NCBI GenBank assembly: GCA_001767455.1
Contig: MELC01000030.1
Location: 1 to 64,000 of the forward strand
Length of the DNA: 64,000 nucleotides
Source: Acidobacteria bacterium RIFCSPLOWO2_12_FULL_66_21
Lineage (GTDB): Bacteria > Acidobacteriota > Vicinamibacteria > Vicinamibacterales > 2-12-FULL-66-21
Direction of reading: 5' to 3'
The notes beneath the pieces were generated by a model, which worked only from the letters and a program-made list of their open reading frames with translations, ran no database searches and was not told where the DNA came from. Below are positions 1-7,103 of this stretch, in pieces. Position 1 is the first letter of the stretch. Every line of letters begins with the position of its first letter. A program made the position numbers and the translations under genes.

Positions 1-18
1 CTGACGTTCATGCGTGCC

Positions 19-95
19 GCCGAACAGGCGCTGCACCTGACGAGCGCCGCGTGGCAAGATGAGGCGGCGCTCGCAGGTGAGCGCGAATGTTGGCC
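19..95 (+). other. attC-like recombination site 1 (integron)
   Basis: Imperfect palindrome bounded by GCCGAAC (19-25) and GTTGGCC (89-95), which resemble the inverse-core and core boxes of attC sites. Inside, GCGC-tg-CACCTG-a-CGAGCGCCG pairs with CGGCGCTCG-CAGGTG-a-GCGC, leaving single unpaired bases as expected for a folded attC. It lies just before the small DUF4160/DUF2442 genes, and a second site follows them about 710 bp later. The boxes deviate from strict GTTRRRY/RYYYAAC by one base, and no integrase gene is visible in the window. Confidence 0.55.
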
Positions 96-151
96 CGACA
101 AAGACTGGAACAAATCGAAACCGGCGAAATCCTGGACCGACGATGTAGAGT

Positions 152-427
152 ATGGCCGTGCCGGAGTTGTCGAGGTTCTTCGGAATCGTCATTCGGATGT
201 TCGTCGAGGAGGGTGGCCCGCATCATCGTCCGCATTTCCACGCGTACTACCAAGACCAGGCCGCGGTCTTCGCCGTGGATACGATCGAGTGCCTGGGCGG
301 CAGCTTGTCCAAAGCGCAGCAGCGACTGGTCGAGGCCTGGGCAGAGATTCACCGCGACGAACTGGAACGCAATTGGGAGCTCTTGCAATCGGGCCAGCCG
401 CGGGTCAAGATCGAACCACTGAGGTAG
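152..427 (+). CDS. DUF4160 domain protein
   Basis: 91-residue protein. The N-terminus (MAVPELSRFFGIVIRMF) and the GPHHRPHFHAYY segment are typical of the DUF4160 family, which is usually encoded beside a DUF2442 gene, as here. The family is often proposed to be part of a toxin-antitoxin-like pair, but no biochemical role is established. The next gene begins 2 bases after the stop, so the two are almost certainly co-translated. Both lie between two attC-like hairpins, so this is probably a mobile gene cassette. The start at 152 gives the canonical family N-terminus. Confidence 0.8.
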   Translation: MAVPELSRFFGIVIRMFVEEGGPHHRPHFHAYYQDQAAVFAVDTIECLGGSLSKAQQRLVEAWAEIHRDELERNWELLQSGQPRVKIEPLR

Positions 428-429
428 CC

Positions 430-768
430 ATGCCCCATCCCATCCATCGGGTGACCCGGTTCGACATCGTCGGTCCGTACACGCTCTCGGTGGCGTTCCT
501 GGACGGGACCGCGCAAGAGATCAACTTCTGGCCGGTCTTGCACGGCATGCTGTTCGGCCCACTCCGGGATCTGGCGGTTTTCAATGCCGTGGTTCTCGAC
601 CAAGAAGTGGGAACCCTGACCTGGCCGAACGGCGCTGACTTCGATCCGGCGACCCTCCACGATTGGCCGAGTGTGTGCGCAGAACTCGCCGCGCGGGCTC
701 AGGCATGGACGGAAGGTGCACCGAATGAGCTGCGGGCCAACACGCGAATGGAGCCGACGCGCCGCTGA
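430..768 (+). CDS. DUF2442 domain protein
   Basis: 112 residues. The core VTRFDIVGPYTLSVAFLDG through LTWPNGADFDP is the usual DUF2442 fold signature, and the family is typically paired with DUF4160. A much longer open frame extends upstream in the same register, but it overlaps the DUF4160 gene. ATG 430 is preferred because the domain starts there and it lies 2 bases after the upstream stop. The last dozen residues (ANTRMEPTRR) are encoded by the left arm of the second attC-like hairpin, so the native gene has been extended by the recombination site. Function unknown; a cassette-borne toxin-antitoxin-like module is a guess. Confidence 0.78.
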   Translation: MPHPIHRVTRFDIVGPYTLSVAFLDGTAQEINFWPVLHGMLFGPLRDLAVFNAVVLDQEVGTLTWPNGADFDPATLHDWPSVCAELAARAQAWTEGAPNELRANTRMEPTRR

Positions 769-806
769 ACCAGAAACGGCGCGCGGCTCATTCGCAACGG
801 TTGGCC
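735..806 (+). other. attC-like recombination site 2 (integron)
   Basis: Near-perfect palindrome. Outer boxes GGCCAAC (735-741) and GTTGGCC (800-806) sit within GCGGGCCAAC/GTTGGCCCGC. The inner arms are GCGAATG/CATTCGC and GAGCCGacGCGCCG/CGGCGCGCGGCTC, strongly reminiscent of the AAGCCGACGCCG...CGGCGCGGCTT arms of classical attC sites. The stop codon of the preceding gene lies inside the hairpin, as is common in gene cassettes. Its length (72 nt) is within the normal attC range. Confidence 0.65.
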
Positions 807-871
807 CGCTTGAACACGATTCGGGAATCGACGAAACTGGCAGGGCATGGATACAGGCCAGACAGTGCCGG

Positions 872-1193
872 ATGGATGTCCTCGGATTCATCCAGAGATG
901 CATCCGGGAACGCAAGGTGTACTGGACGTACACATGTGAATATGCGCTTGGCTGGGCGTCACCTCACGCGAGACGAGATCTTTGGGGCGGTCGACAGCTA
1001 CGAAGTCATCGAGTCGTATCCGGACGACAAGTACCTGCCCAGCTATCTGGCGTGGGCAGCCCAAGGTGGTGGGGCGTTCCACGTTCTGTTCGCGATCGAT
1101 ATCGAGGCCGACCACGTGAGCGTGGTCACGGCGTATCGTCCAGACGCGAGCGACTGGGAGTCCGATCTGAAGACGAGGAGAAGGAAATCATGA
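872..1193 (+). pseudogene. DUF4258 protein, frameshifted (likely broken toxin)
   Basis: Two frames together encode one DUF4258-type protein of about 106 residues. The first frame gives MDVLGFIQRCIRERKVYWTY from ATG 872. The second gives HVNMRLAGRHLTRDEIF through DDKYLPSYLAWA to DWESDLKTRR, ending at 1193. They join around 930-934, where one extra A (TAC-A-CAT-GTG) shifts the register. Family members read WTYHVNMRL without a break here. DUF4258 genes commonly precede a zinc-finger antitoxin, which follows with a 4-base ATGA overlap. I see no slippery heptamer, so a disabling mutation or a sequencing error is more likely than programmed frameshifting. Confidence 0.7.
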
Positions 1194-1411
1194 AGTGCCG
1201 GGTATGCGGGAGCACACTGCGAGCGACGACCACCGATCTGCCCTTCAAGGTGAGCGAACGGACCATCGTCATTCTGAAAGATCTCCCGGTTGCACAATGT
1301 GGAGCATGTGCTGAGTATCAGATCGCGGATGCCGTCTTCGTTAAGGTCGAGACACTGCTATCGAAGGTCGACCGCTCGGCCGAGCTTGAGATTATTCCGT
1401 TCGCCGCTTGA
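1190..1411 (+). CDS. YgiT/MqsA-type zinc-finger antitoxin
   Basis: 73 residues with C3-x2-C6 and C37-x2-C40, the four-cysteine zinc-finger layout of YgiT-type proteins (the N-terminal domain of MqsA antitoxins). No C-terminal helix-turn-helix is present, so it is the short form. It overlaps the DUF4258 reading frame by ATGA. In such pairs this protein is expected to neutralise the DUF4258 partner. Here the partner is frameshifted while the antitoxin remains intact, which fits loss of toxicity with the antitoxin persisting. It lies downstream of attC-like site 2 and so may be part of a second cassette. Confidence 0.75.
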   Translation: MKCRVCGSTLRATTTDLPFKVSERTIVILKDLPVAQCGACAEYQIADAVFVKVETLLSKVDRSAELEIIPFAA

Positions 1412-1455
1412 AACGGCGGGCTAACATCGAATCTGCGTTCTACGTTTCACCATTC

Positions 1456-2832
1456 TCACTTCAGGATCATCTCCACCCGGTATTTGCCGTCCGTGTCTGG
1501 ACGGAGCAGCGCGATGCGAACGCCCTGACCGACGGCGATCGTGATCTCCCCCCTCTTCTTCCAGTCCGGCAGATCGACCAGCGCTCCCTGCTCGTAGCCG
1601 GCGTCCGGGACCACGATCGCGCCCGTCGCGTCGATCGTGCGCAGCGCGCCGGAGCTCCGCAGATCCCCCATGTCGTCGATATTCGTCGCCATCTGGATCT
1701 GCCGGCGCCCTTCAACGGTCCGCACGCGCCGGTTGGCGATGATGCCGATGTCGGCGGTGTACGGCGGAACGCCGGCGCCATTGATGACCGTGGCGTTCTG
1801 CACCAGGACGTAGAACAGCTTCGACTCGTTCACCGGCAGCGTCTCGTACCGCTTCGGATCCGCCTTGTCCACGCGCCTCGTCGCGAGCGCATCGAGCGCG
1901 GAGACGATGGCGATGAAGTTCAGCCGCACCAGCGCCGGATCCGGCTCCGCGGACGGCCACGGCCCGGTCTCGATGAGGACGACCGGCGTTCCCCACAACG
2001 TCAGGTTGTCGCCGAACGCGCGGACCTCGAACTCGTCGCCGTACCGGCCGATCTGGCCGGAGGCGAAGGGCTCGAGCGCGTCGCGGATCACGGCGCACAG
2101 CTTCTTCGTCAGCGTGCGCCCCGGGCTCTCGCTGCGCGGCTTGTCGAAGGCGACCGAGAGCAGCGAGATCGAGGCGGGCTTCGGCGGATCGCCGACAGAC
2201 GTGCGCCAGTTCTGGTTGTGGAGGTTGAAGCCGACCCTGGGATTCAGCCGGTCGCGCAGGGCCTTGAGGATCTGCCCTTCGGGTGTCTGCAGGCGCAGCG
2301 CGTCGCGGTTGACGTCGATGCTCTGCGCGTTGCGCCGCTGAAACCGCTCGGCGCCGTCGGGATTCAGCATCGGCACCACGTGAAGGGTCAGCGATCCGAG
2401 GAGCCGCTGGACCGCGGCCTCGCCGCGATGCCGTGTCAGGTAGTCGAAGAAGTCGAACAGCGCCGCCGTCGCCGTCGGCTCGTCGCCGTGCATCTGCGAC
2501 CACAGCAGCACGGCGGTCGGTCCGCTGCCGACCGTCACATGGTTGATCGACCGGCCCTCGATGGACTCGCCGATCTTCTCCATCGTGAACAGATCGGTGG
2601 CGGTGGAAACGACGGCGGCGAGCCGCCGCATGACCTCCGCATGATCCATCAAGGGTGGCTGCGCCGGTGAAACGTGCTCGGCGTCCCAGATTCGCGCGAG
2701 CTCCTGCGGCGCAATCGCGGCGGCGGACACGCGCTGGGCGTGGACGGCCGGAGCGGCGAGCAGCAGGACGGCCGCCGCCGCCGTCACGCGGGTTGATCGA
2801 GAGAGCGTGGAACGAATTGAGGATGCGTGCAT
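1456..2832 (-). CDS. Secreted M14-family zinc carboxypeptidase
   Basis: About 458 residues. A signal peptide (VTAAAAVLLLAAPAVHAQ, cleavage near residue 33) sends it out of the cytoplasm. The M14 zinc site is visible as H115-x2-E118 in QMHGDEPTAT and H205 in GFNLHNQNW, with the substrate-side motif NVNRDA-like (DVNRDALRL) around 174-182. The first half is the catalytic domain. The last 130 or so residues form a separate C-terminal region of unknown role. ATG 2832 is chosen because it places the signal peptide at the N-terminus; an ATG at 2841 is also possible. It is divergent from the membrane-protein gene at 2892. Confidence 0.85.
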   Translation of the reverse strand: MHASSIRSTLSRSTRVTAAAAVLLLAAPAVHAQRVSAAAIAPQELARIWDAEHVSPAQPPLMDHAEVMRRLAAVVSTATDLFTMEKIGESIEGRSINHVTVGSGPTAVLLWSQMHGDEPTATAALFDFFDYLTRHRGEAAVQRLLGSLTLHVVPMLNPDGAERFQRRNAQSIDVNRDALRLQTPEGQILKALRDRLNPRVGFNLHNQNWRTSVGDPPKPASISLLSVAFDKPRSESPGRTLTKKLCAVIRDALEPFASGQIGRYGDEFEVRAFGDNLTLWGTPVVLIETGPWPSAEPDPALVRLNFIAIVSALDALATRRVDKADPKRYETLPVNESKLFYVLVQNATVINGAGVPPYTADIGIIANRRVRTVEGRRQIQMATNIDDMGDLRSSGALRTIDATGAIVVPDAGYEQGALVDLPDWKKRGEITIAVGQGVRIALLRPDTDGKYRVEMILK

Positions 2833-2891
2833 GGCGCACATTATCCCCTCAGTTGCAGCCGGTGGCACTTCGCACGGACAATAGCGGCTTC

Positions 2892-3656
2892 ATGGACGCC
2901 GCAACGCTCCCGACCCCGGTCCTCACGCGCCTCGACGCGGTCACGCAAGCCCTTGCGGCAGTCTGTTACCTGGCCATCGGCGTGGCGGCCCTTTTTCGGG
3001 CGCGACACGACATCAGGACGCGCGTGTTCTTCGCGTTCGCGATCGCGAACGTCGTCGCGTTCCTGATCCCGGCGATCGGCTGGAAGATGGGCGTCGTGGA
3101 CCCGACGACGCTGCCCCGCCCGGCCACCGCCGCGATGCTCGCGGGGCTCGGCGTCGGCGCGCTGCTGCTGTTTCATTTCACGCAGGTGTTTCCTCGCAAG
3201 CGTCCGTGGATTCGCACGGCGGGGATCCAGATGCCGGTCGCGTACGCGCTGGCGCCCGTCGTGATCGTCGCGCTCGTCTGGTTCTGGCCGAACGAGATCG
3301 CGCAGATGTCGCCCGCCTATGTCATCGGGTTCCTCCTCTTTGGATTCCCGTTGATCGTGCTCCTCGGGCTGGTGCTGCCCGTGACGGCCATCATGTCGCT
3401 CGTCCGCAGCTACTACGACGCGCGGGAGCCGGAGCTGGCGCCCGCGCGGCCGCCGCTCGCGACGATCCTCGCGAGCCAGATCGCGGGCGGCGCGCTCGCC
3501 CTGGTGTTCGCGCCGGTGCTGGCCGTGATCGCTCCCAACAGCACCGCGCAGACCGTGCTTACGCTCGTCATCTGGGGCCTCGGCATGCTGACGCCGATCG
3601 CGTTCGCGGCCGCTGTCTGGAAATACGGCGTGCTCTCCATCGATCCCGAATCGTAG
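2892..3656 (+). CDS. Polytopic membrane protein, unknown function
   Basis: 254 residues with six or seven hydrophobic segments, including AVCYLAIGVAALF, VFFAFAIANVVAFLI, MLAGLGVGALLLFHF, ALAPVVIVALVWFW, VIGFLLFGFPLIVLLGLVLPV and IAGGALALVFAPVLAVI. The layout resembles the membrane-sensor halves found in front of some histidine kinases, but the protein stops after the last helix (KYGVLSIDPES) with no signalling domain. The open frame extends upstream to 2655, but that part overlaps the divergent peptidase. ATG 2892 begins directly before the first helix. Function not recognised. Confidence 0.7.
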   Translation: MDAATLPTPVLTRLDAVTQALAAVCYLAIGVAALFRARHDIRTRVFFAFAIANVVAFLIPAIGWKMGVVDPTTLPRPATAAMLAGLGVGALLLFHFTQVFPRKRPWIRTAGIQMPVAYALAPVVIVALVWFWPNEIAQMSPAYVIGFLLFGFPLIVLLGLVLPVTAIMSLVRSYYDAREPELAPARPPLATILASQIAGGALALVFAPVLAVIAPNSTAQTVLTLVIWGLGMLTPIAFAAAVWKYGVLSIDPES

Positions 3657-3682
3657 CCGCCGGAGCCACACGGACATTCAAA

Positions 3683-3752
3683 CCACCGAAGAACACGGAG
3701 ACACACAGAATTGTCGCGTCTTCTATCTGTGTTCTTCCGTGTTCTTCCGTGG
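3683..3752. repeat. Dispersed CCACGGAAGAACACGG-type inverted repeat
   Basis: Imperfect inverted repeat: ACCACCGAAGAACACGGAG on the left pairs with CTGTGTTCTTCCGTG on the right. It lies between two convergent genes and could end transcription from both sides. The same sequence family recurs at 12270-12444 and 55904-55937. Confidence 0.7.
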
Positions 3753-3782
3753 TCTTTCTGTCCGCGTCGTCCGTGGGTCAGG

Positions 3783-4676
3783 TCAGCGTAGCGCAACTGG
3801 ATCCGGTAGCTTGGCGACCGCTCGCTCGAAGACTCGGCGGACGTAGGGCCTGTACTCTGCGTCACTCGCTGGATCTTCAACGTAGTAGTCGGCGTACCAG
3901 CAGTTGTAGACGGCGTCGAGCACGTGCCTGGCTTCCTGTTTCGACAGGGTTGTCCCGAGCGGCTTTCCTTTCATGCGGCCGTACATCAGGTGCTGCTGCT
4001 CCTCCTTCAGGCCGGGCTCCCGCAACGAGAGCTTCGGCTGAACGTACTCGATATCGAGGCGCTTGACGACGACGTGAGCGGCGGCGCGTGCGTGAACGGC
4101 GAAAAGCTCCTCTTTCGGCACGCGGGCTTTGGGGTCCTTGCCCGGGTCGAGCGCCAGCTCGAAGACAATTCCCTCGCACTGGGGATGTTCTCTTCGGAGC
4201 AGATCGAACATGAACCTGATGATGCCGGACGAGGTGGCGCGCCTCGCGTCGGTCGACTTTCGATCGATGACCAGATACCCGATCAGGAACATCCGGTGGC
4301 TCGGGTAATACTGCCCGTAGAAGAACGCGCATACCTTCGTCCGGACGCGAGCGACAAGCAGGTACTCGTCCAATCTCGCGGTGCCGGCCGCGCGAGCCTC
4401 GGCCAGCCACCGTTGTATCTCGGGGAATGAATCCCGCTCGGCTGGATTCGTGATGCCGCTGGTATAGACGTCGTAGGCCGCCGGAAGGTCCGGATCGTCG
4501 GGGTCGGTCACTCGTCTGACCAGGAGCTGCGGGCGCTCCGGCGGCGCCGGTACCTCCGCGGGGATTGCAGGCGCCACCGCGCCGCGCCTGGAGGACATCC
4601 ATCCAATGAAGCCTCCGAGCACGCTCAGCGCGGCCGCTATCGAGCCGACTGCCGTCCAGAATGTCGCAAGATCCAC
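3783..4676 (-). CDS. Membrane-anchored GNAT-like protein
   Basis: 297 residues. One N-terminal hydrophobic helix (about 8-27, GSIAAALSVLGGFIGWM) is followed by a short proline-rich linker. The soluble region has the flavour of an acyltransferase of the GNAT superfamily (YLLVARVRTKVCAFFYGQYYPSHRMFLIGYLVIDRKSTDARRA), where the last strand and the following basic stretch would be the acyl-CoA site. No classical RxxGxG/A loop is clear, so the assignment is tentative. It is the last gene of a minus-strand run of small envelope proteins. A substrate cannot be proposed. Confidence 0.5.
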   Translation of the reverse strand: MDLATFWTAVGSIAAALSVLGGFIGWMSSRRGAVAPAIPAEVPAPPERPQLLVRRVTDPDDPDLPAAYDVYTSGITNPAERDSFPEIQRWLAEARAAGTARLDEYLLVARVRTKVCAFFYGQYYPSHRMFLIGYLVIDRKSTDARRATSSGIIRFMFDLLRREHPQCEGIVFELALDPGKDPKARVPKEELFAVHARAAAHVVVKRLDIEYVQPKLSLREPGLKEEQQHLMYGRMKGKPLGTTLSKQEARHVLDAVYNCWYADYYVEDPASDAEYRPYVRRVFERAVAKLPDPVALR

Positions 4677-4725
4677 AGCGTCTGCGGGACGTGCGGATTA
4701 TAGACGCAATCGTCGTCTTTCGGCG

Positions 4726-5091
4726 TCAGGAGTTACCGCGGGAATCTCGCCAGATGATCTGCTCGTTCTTCCGCTCGGCGGCGAAATCGGCGCACCGGCC
4801 GTCGCCGGTGCCGGTGAACCCCCCGGTGGGCTCGCAAAGAACGGTCCCGTCCGTCCGATAGAGCGTGCTCCGGATGTCGCAGCACCGCGGCGGCACGTAA
4901 TAGACGACCTGGCCCTTGTAATCGTAGCGCGCGACGAAGGCCGGGGGATTCGCCACGGGCTCCGTCTCGAGCTGCCGTATCACCGATGCGAGCCATGCGG
5001 GATGTTGGCCAGGCGCGACGGGATTCTCGGGTCCACACCCGGCGGCCAGCACGAGTGACACGACGATGATCCGCGGCAGGTGGTGAGTCAT
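4726..5091 (-). CDS. DUF6970-type lipoprotein
   Basis: 121 residues. The N-terminus MTHHLPRIIVVSLVLAAGC is a lipoprotein signal with a lipobox (LAAGC, Cys19). The mature part matches the small DUF6970-like family: HPAWLASVIRQLE, then ARYDYKGQVVYYVPPRCCDIRSTLYRTDG, then GGFTGTGDGRCADF and IIWRDSRG. Conserved cysteines (the CC pair, plus LCEP and GRCADF) suggest disulfides in an extracytoplasmic fold. Function unknown. It lies 17 bp behind another lipoprotein gene and is probably co-transcribed with it. Confidence 0.7.
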   Translation of the reverse strand: MTHHLPRIIVVSLVLAAGCGPENPVAPGQHPAWLASVIRQLETEPVANPPAFVARYDYKGQVVYYVPPRCCDIRSTLYRTDGTVLCEPTGGFTGTGDGRCADFAAERKNEQIIWRDSRGNS

Positions 5092-5108
5092 GAGCTCATC
5101 TCCCAGGA

Positions 5109-5588
5109 TTAGTCCGTTCTGTGAATCATCTGGCCGGGCGCGCGCAGCAGGAACGCGCGCTCCTCGGCGTCGCGCAGCCGGACCACGACATCAACGGTGA
5201 TACCCGGGCCCCACTTCGGGCCATCGCGCGCTATCACCTCGTAATAAGGAGCGGTGTTGCTCCTCGACTTTTCTTCGCGTGGCACGACCGACCAGGTCTC
5301 GGATCCGTTCAACACCCAGACCATGTCCGCGCGAACTGTCGCAGGAACGTCGGAACCGTCCGCCGTCCTGACCTGGAGGCTCGCCAGGAGCGGCTGGCCG
5401 TCAGGAGGCGCGACAGGCATGAAATCGCGCCACAGGAACGTTTCGAGCTTCAGCGACTTGCCGGCGACGGTGACGGCGGTCGGTGCGGCAGCGAGCTCGG
5501 TTGCACCCGGAGTTGGCGCGGTCGGCGAGCTTCCGCCACAGCCGTCGAGCACGAGGAGTGCGGCGAGACCTATCACGAGCCGGCACAT
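5109..5588 (-). CDS. Putative lipoprotein, unknown function
   Basis: 159 residues from ATG 5588, which is preceded by a strong GGAGGGGAG ribosome site; the open frame starting at 5645 would put 19 extra residues before the signal. The N-terminus MCRLVIGLAALLVLDGCGG is a lipobox signal. It is followed by a Ser/Thr/Pro linker and a probable beta-rich domain (LETFLWRDFMPVAPPDG; ASLQVRTADGSDVPATVRADMVWVLNG; ITVDVVVRLRDAEERAFLLRAPG) that looks Ig-like. The products of this gene and the next would both be anchored in the envelope. Not otherwise recognised. Confidence 0.6.
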   Translation of the reverse strand: MCRLVIGLAALLVLDGCGGSSPTAPTPGATELAAAPTAVTVAGKSLKLETFLWRDFMPVAPPDGQPLLASLQVRTADGSDVPATVRADMVWVLNGSETWSVVPREEKSRSNTAPYYEVIARDGPKWGPGITVDVVVRLRDAEERAFLLRAPGQMIHRTD

Positions 5589-5641
5589 GGCTCCCCTCCG
5601 GCACTGGCTGTTCCCAGTGTGCCCCCGAGCCCGAGGCATCG

Positions 5642-5932
5642 TCAACCTGAGGCGCCGCCGCTGATCGCCGGCAGCAGCAGAACCTCGGAGCCGTCGCCGA
5701 CCGGCGCTCCAAGTCCGCCGGCGTCGTGGATGTTCTCACCGTCCACGAAGATGTTGATGTGAGGGCGCACGTCGCCGCGTTCGGTGATGACGCGATCGCG
5801 CACCGCCGGACATTCCGCCCACAGGAGCGACAGCGCCTCTCCTATCGTCCCGGGCGCGCCTGCGACACGCACCTCGCCGCGGTTGCCCGCCAGCTCGCGC
5901 AACGCCCCCGGGATGAGGAAGACGACGGCCAT
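5642..5932 (-). CDS. MoaD/ThiS-family ubiquitin-like protein
   Basis: 96 residues with the MoaD/ThiS beta-grasp pattern: MAVVFLIPGALRELAGNRGEVRV, the helix IGEALSLLWAECPAVRDRVI, then HINIFVDGENIHDAGGLGAPV and GDGSEVLLLPAISGG. The family carries sulfur on a C-terminal Gly-Gly. Here the GG is followed by three more residues (ASG), so it would need trimming to be active, or it has another role. The start codon shares one base with the stop of the upstream BNR-repeat gene (TGATG), indicating translational coupling. No moaE, moeB or thiF neighbour is present, so a molybdopterin role is not supported by context. Confidence 0.8.
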   Translation of the reverse strand: MAVVFLIPGALRELAGNRGEVRVAGAPGTIGEALSLLWAECPAVRDRVITERGDVRPHINIFVDGENIHDAGGLGAPVGDGSEVLLLPAISGGASG

Positions 5933-7050
5933 CAGACGATCGCCGTCTTGACCGAGATGACCGGGGGCAGGCCGTCGAACGCGGCGGACCAGGTGTCACC
6001 CGCATCCGCCGACGTGAACAGCTTTCCGCTGCGCGTGCCGAAGTACACGCCGGCCGGATCGAGCGCGTCAACGGCAAGAGCGTCGCGAAGCACGGTCTCG
6101 TAAGCGCCGTCCTGCGGGAGGCCGTTGGACAACGGCTCCCAGTCCGCGCCGGCGTCGCGCGTCCTGTAGACGCGGAGCTTGCCTTCGGGCGTGCAGCGGA
6201 ACTCATCGGACTCGAGCGGGACGATCCACGCGCAGTCCGGATCCTCCGGGTGGATCGCCATCGCGAACCCGAAGTCGGACGGCACGCCGTTGGCCACGTC
6301 CGTCCAGCTCTCGCCTCGATCGTCGCTGCGGTAGAGGCCCCAGTGGTTTTGCAGGAACATGCGGTCGGGGCGGCGCTTCGCCTGCGCCACCTTGTGCACG
6401 CACTGGCCGAACTCGGGATACTTGTCCGGCAGGAATTCCGCGCGCACGCCCTTGTTCGACGGCCGCCACGTCGCGCCGCCGTCGTCGGTGACGTACATGC
6501 CGCCGCTCGAAACCGCGATGCGCATGCGATCGGCGCGCTCGGGATCGAGAAGGATCGTGTGGAGGCAGAGGCCCCCGCCGCCCGGCTGCCATTTCGGCCG
6601 CTGCGGATGAGTCCAAAGGCCGTCCACCAGCGCCCAGCTGACGCCCTCGTCGCGCGAGACGAACAGCGCCGCGGGCTCGACGCCGCAGTAGAGTGTGTCG
6701 GGCTCGGCGTCGCGGCCGGGGCTGATCTGCCAGATCTGTTTCAGCGCCGCCCCCGTCGATTCCGGAAACTTGACGTTCGCCTCTTCCGGATTCGTCCACG
6801 TGCGGCCGAAATCATCGCTGGTCCGAAGCAGGGCGCCCCAGTGCATGCTGTTCGGACCGGCCCAGATGCGGCGCCGTCCGGCGCGATTGTCGTACGCCAT
6901 CGCGTAGACGGCGCTGCCGGGGAAATAGGGACCGCCGACTTCCCAGTCGCGCCGCCGGGCGGTCGCGCGGGCGACGAACGCGCCCTTCATCGTGCCAACG
7001 AGCAGGACGACGTCACCGTTTCTGGGGCTGACGTGGCAAGTGACAGGCAT
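5932..7050 (-). CDS. BNR/Asp-box repeat beta-propeller protein
   Basis: 372 residues with repeated Asp-box motifs (S-x-D-x-G-x-T-W): TSDDFGRTW, SRDEGVSW, TDDGGATW, SDDRGESW, TRDAGADW, SADAGDTW. These predict a six- or seven-bladed propeller of the sialidase/sortilin type. No signal peptide is seen, so it is probably cytoplasmic, which is unusual for secreted sialidases. The catalytic arginine triad of sialidases is not evident. A GGAGGGAGG ribosome site precedes ATG 7050, and the gene is coupled to the MoaD-like gene. The pairing suggests joint function, but none can be named. Confidence 0.8.
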   Translation of the reverse strand: MPVTCHVSPRNGDVVLLVGTMKGAFVARATARRRDWEVGGPYFPGSAVYAMAYDNRAGRRRIWAGPNSMHWGALLRTSDDFGRTWTNPEEANVKFPESTGAALKQIWQISPGRDAEPDTLYCGVEPAALFVSRDEGVSWALVDGLWTHPQRPKWQPGGGGLCLHTILLDPERADRMRIAVSSGGMYVTDDGGATWRPSNKGVRAEFLPDKYPEFGQCVHKVAQAKRRPDRMFLQNHWGLYRSDDRGESWTDVANGVPSDFGFAMAIHPEDPDCAWIVPLESDEFRCTPEGKLRVYRTRDAGADWEPLSNGLPQDGAYETVLRDALAVDALDPAGVYFGTRSGKLFTSADAGDTWSAAFDGLPPVISVKTAIV

Positions 7051-7103
7051 TCCTCCCTCCTTGGGGAAGGGATAGTAGCATCACCTGCCTGATACGACGC
7101 GCG

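Noticed and set aside
10-429. Upstream extension of the DUF2442 frame
   Set aside because: It covers an attC-like site and the DUF4160 gene in another frame, and contains no recognisable domain.
1419-1440. Third attC site (GGCTAACATCGAATCTGCG)
   Set aside because: Only one half is present; the complementary GTTAGCC half is not found before the next gene. At most a remnant.
5932-7050. Active sialidase
   Set aside because: Asp-box repeats alone indicate a propeller; the arginine triad, catalytic residues and signal peptide are not seen.
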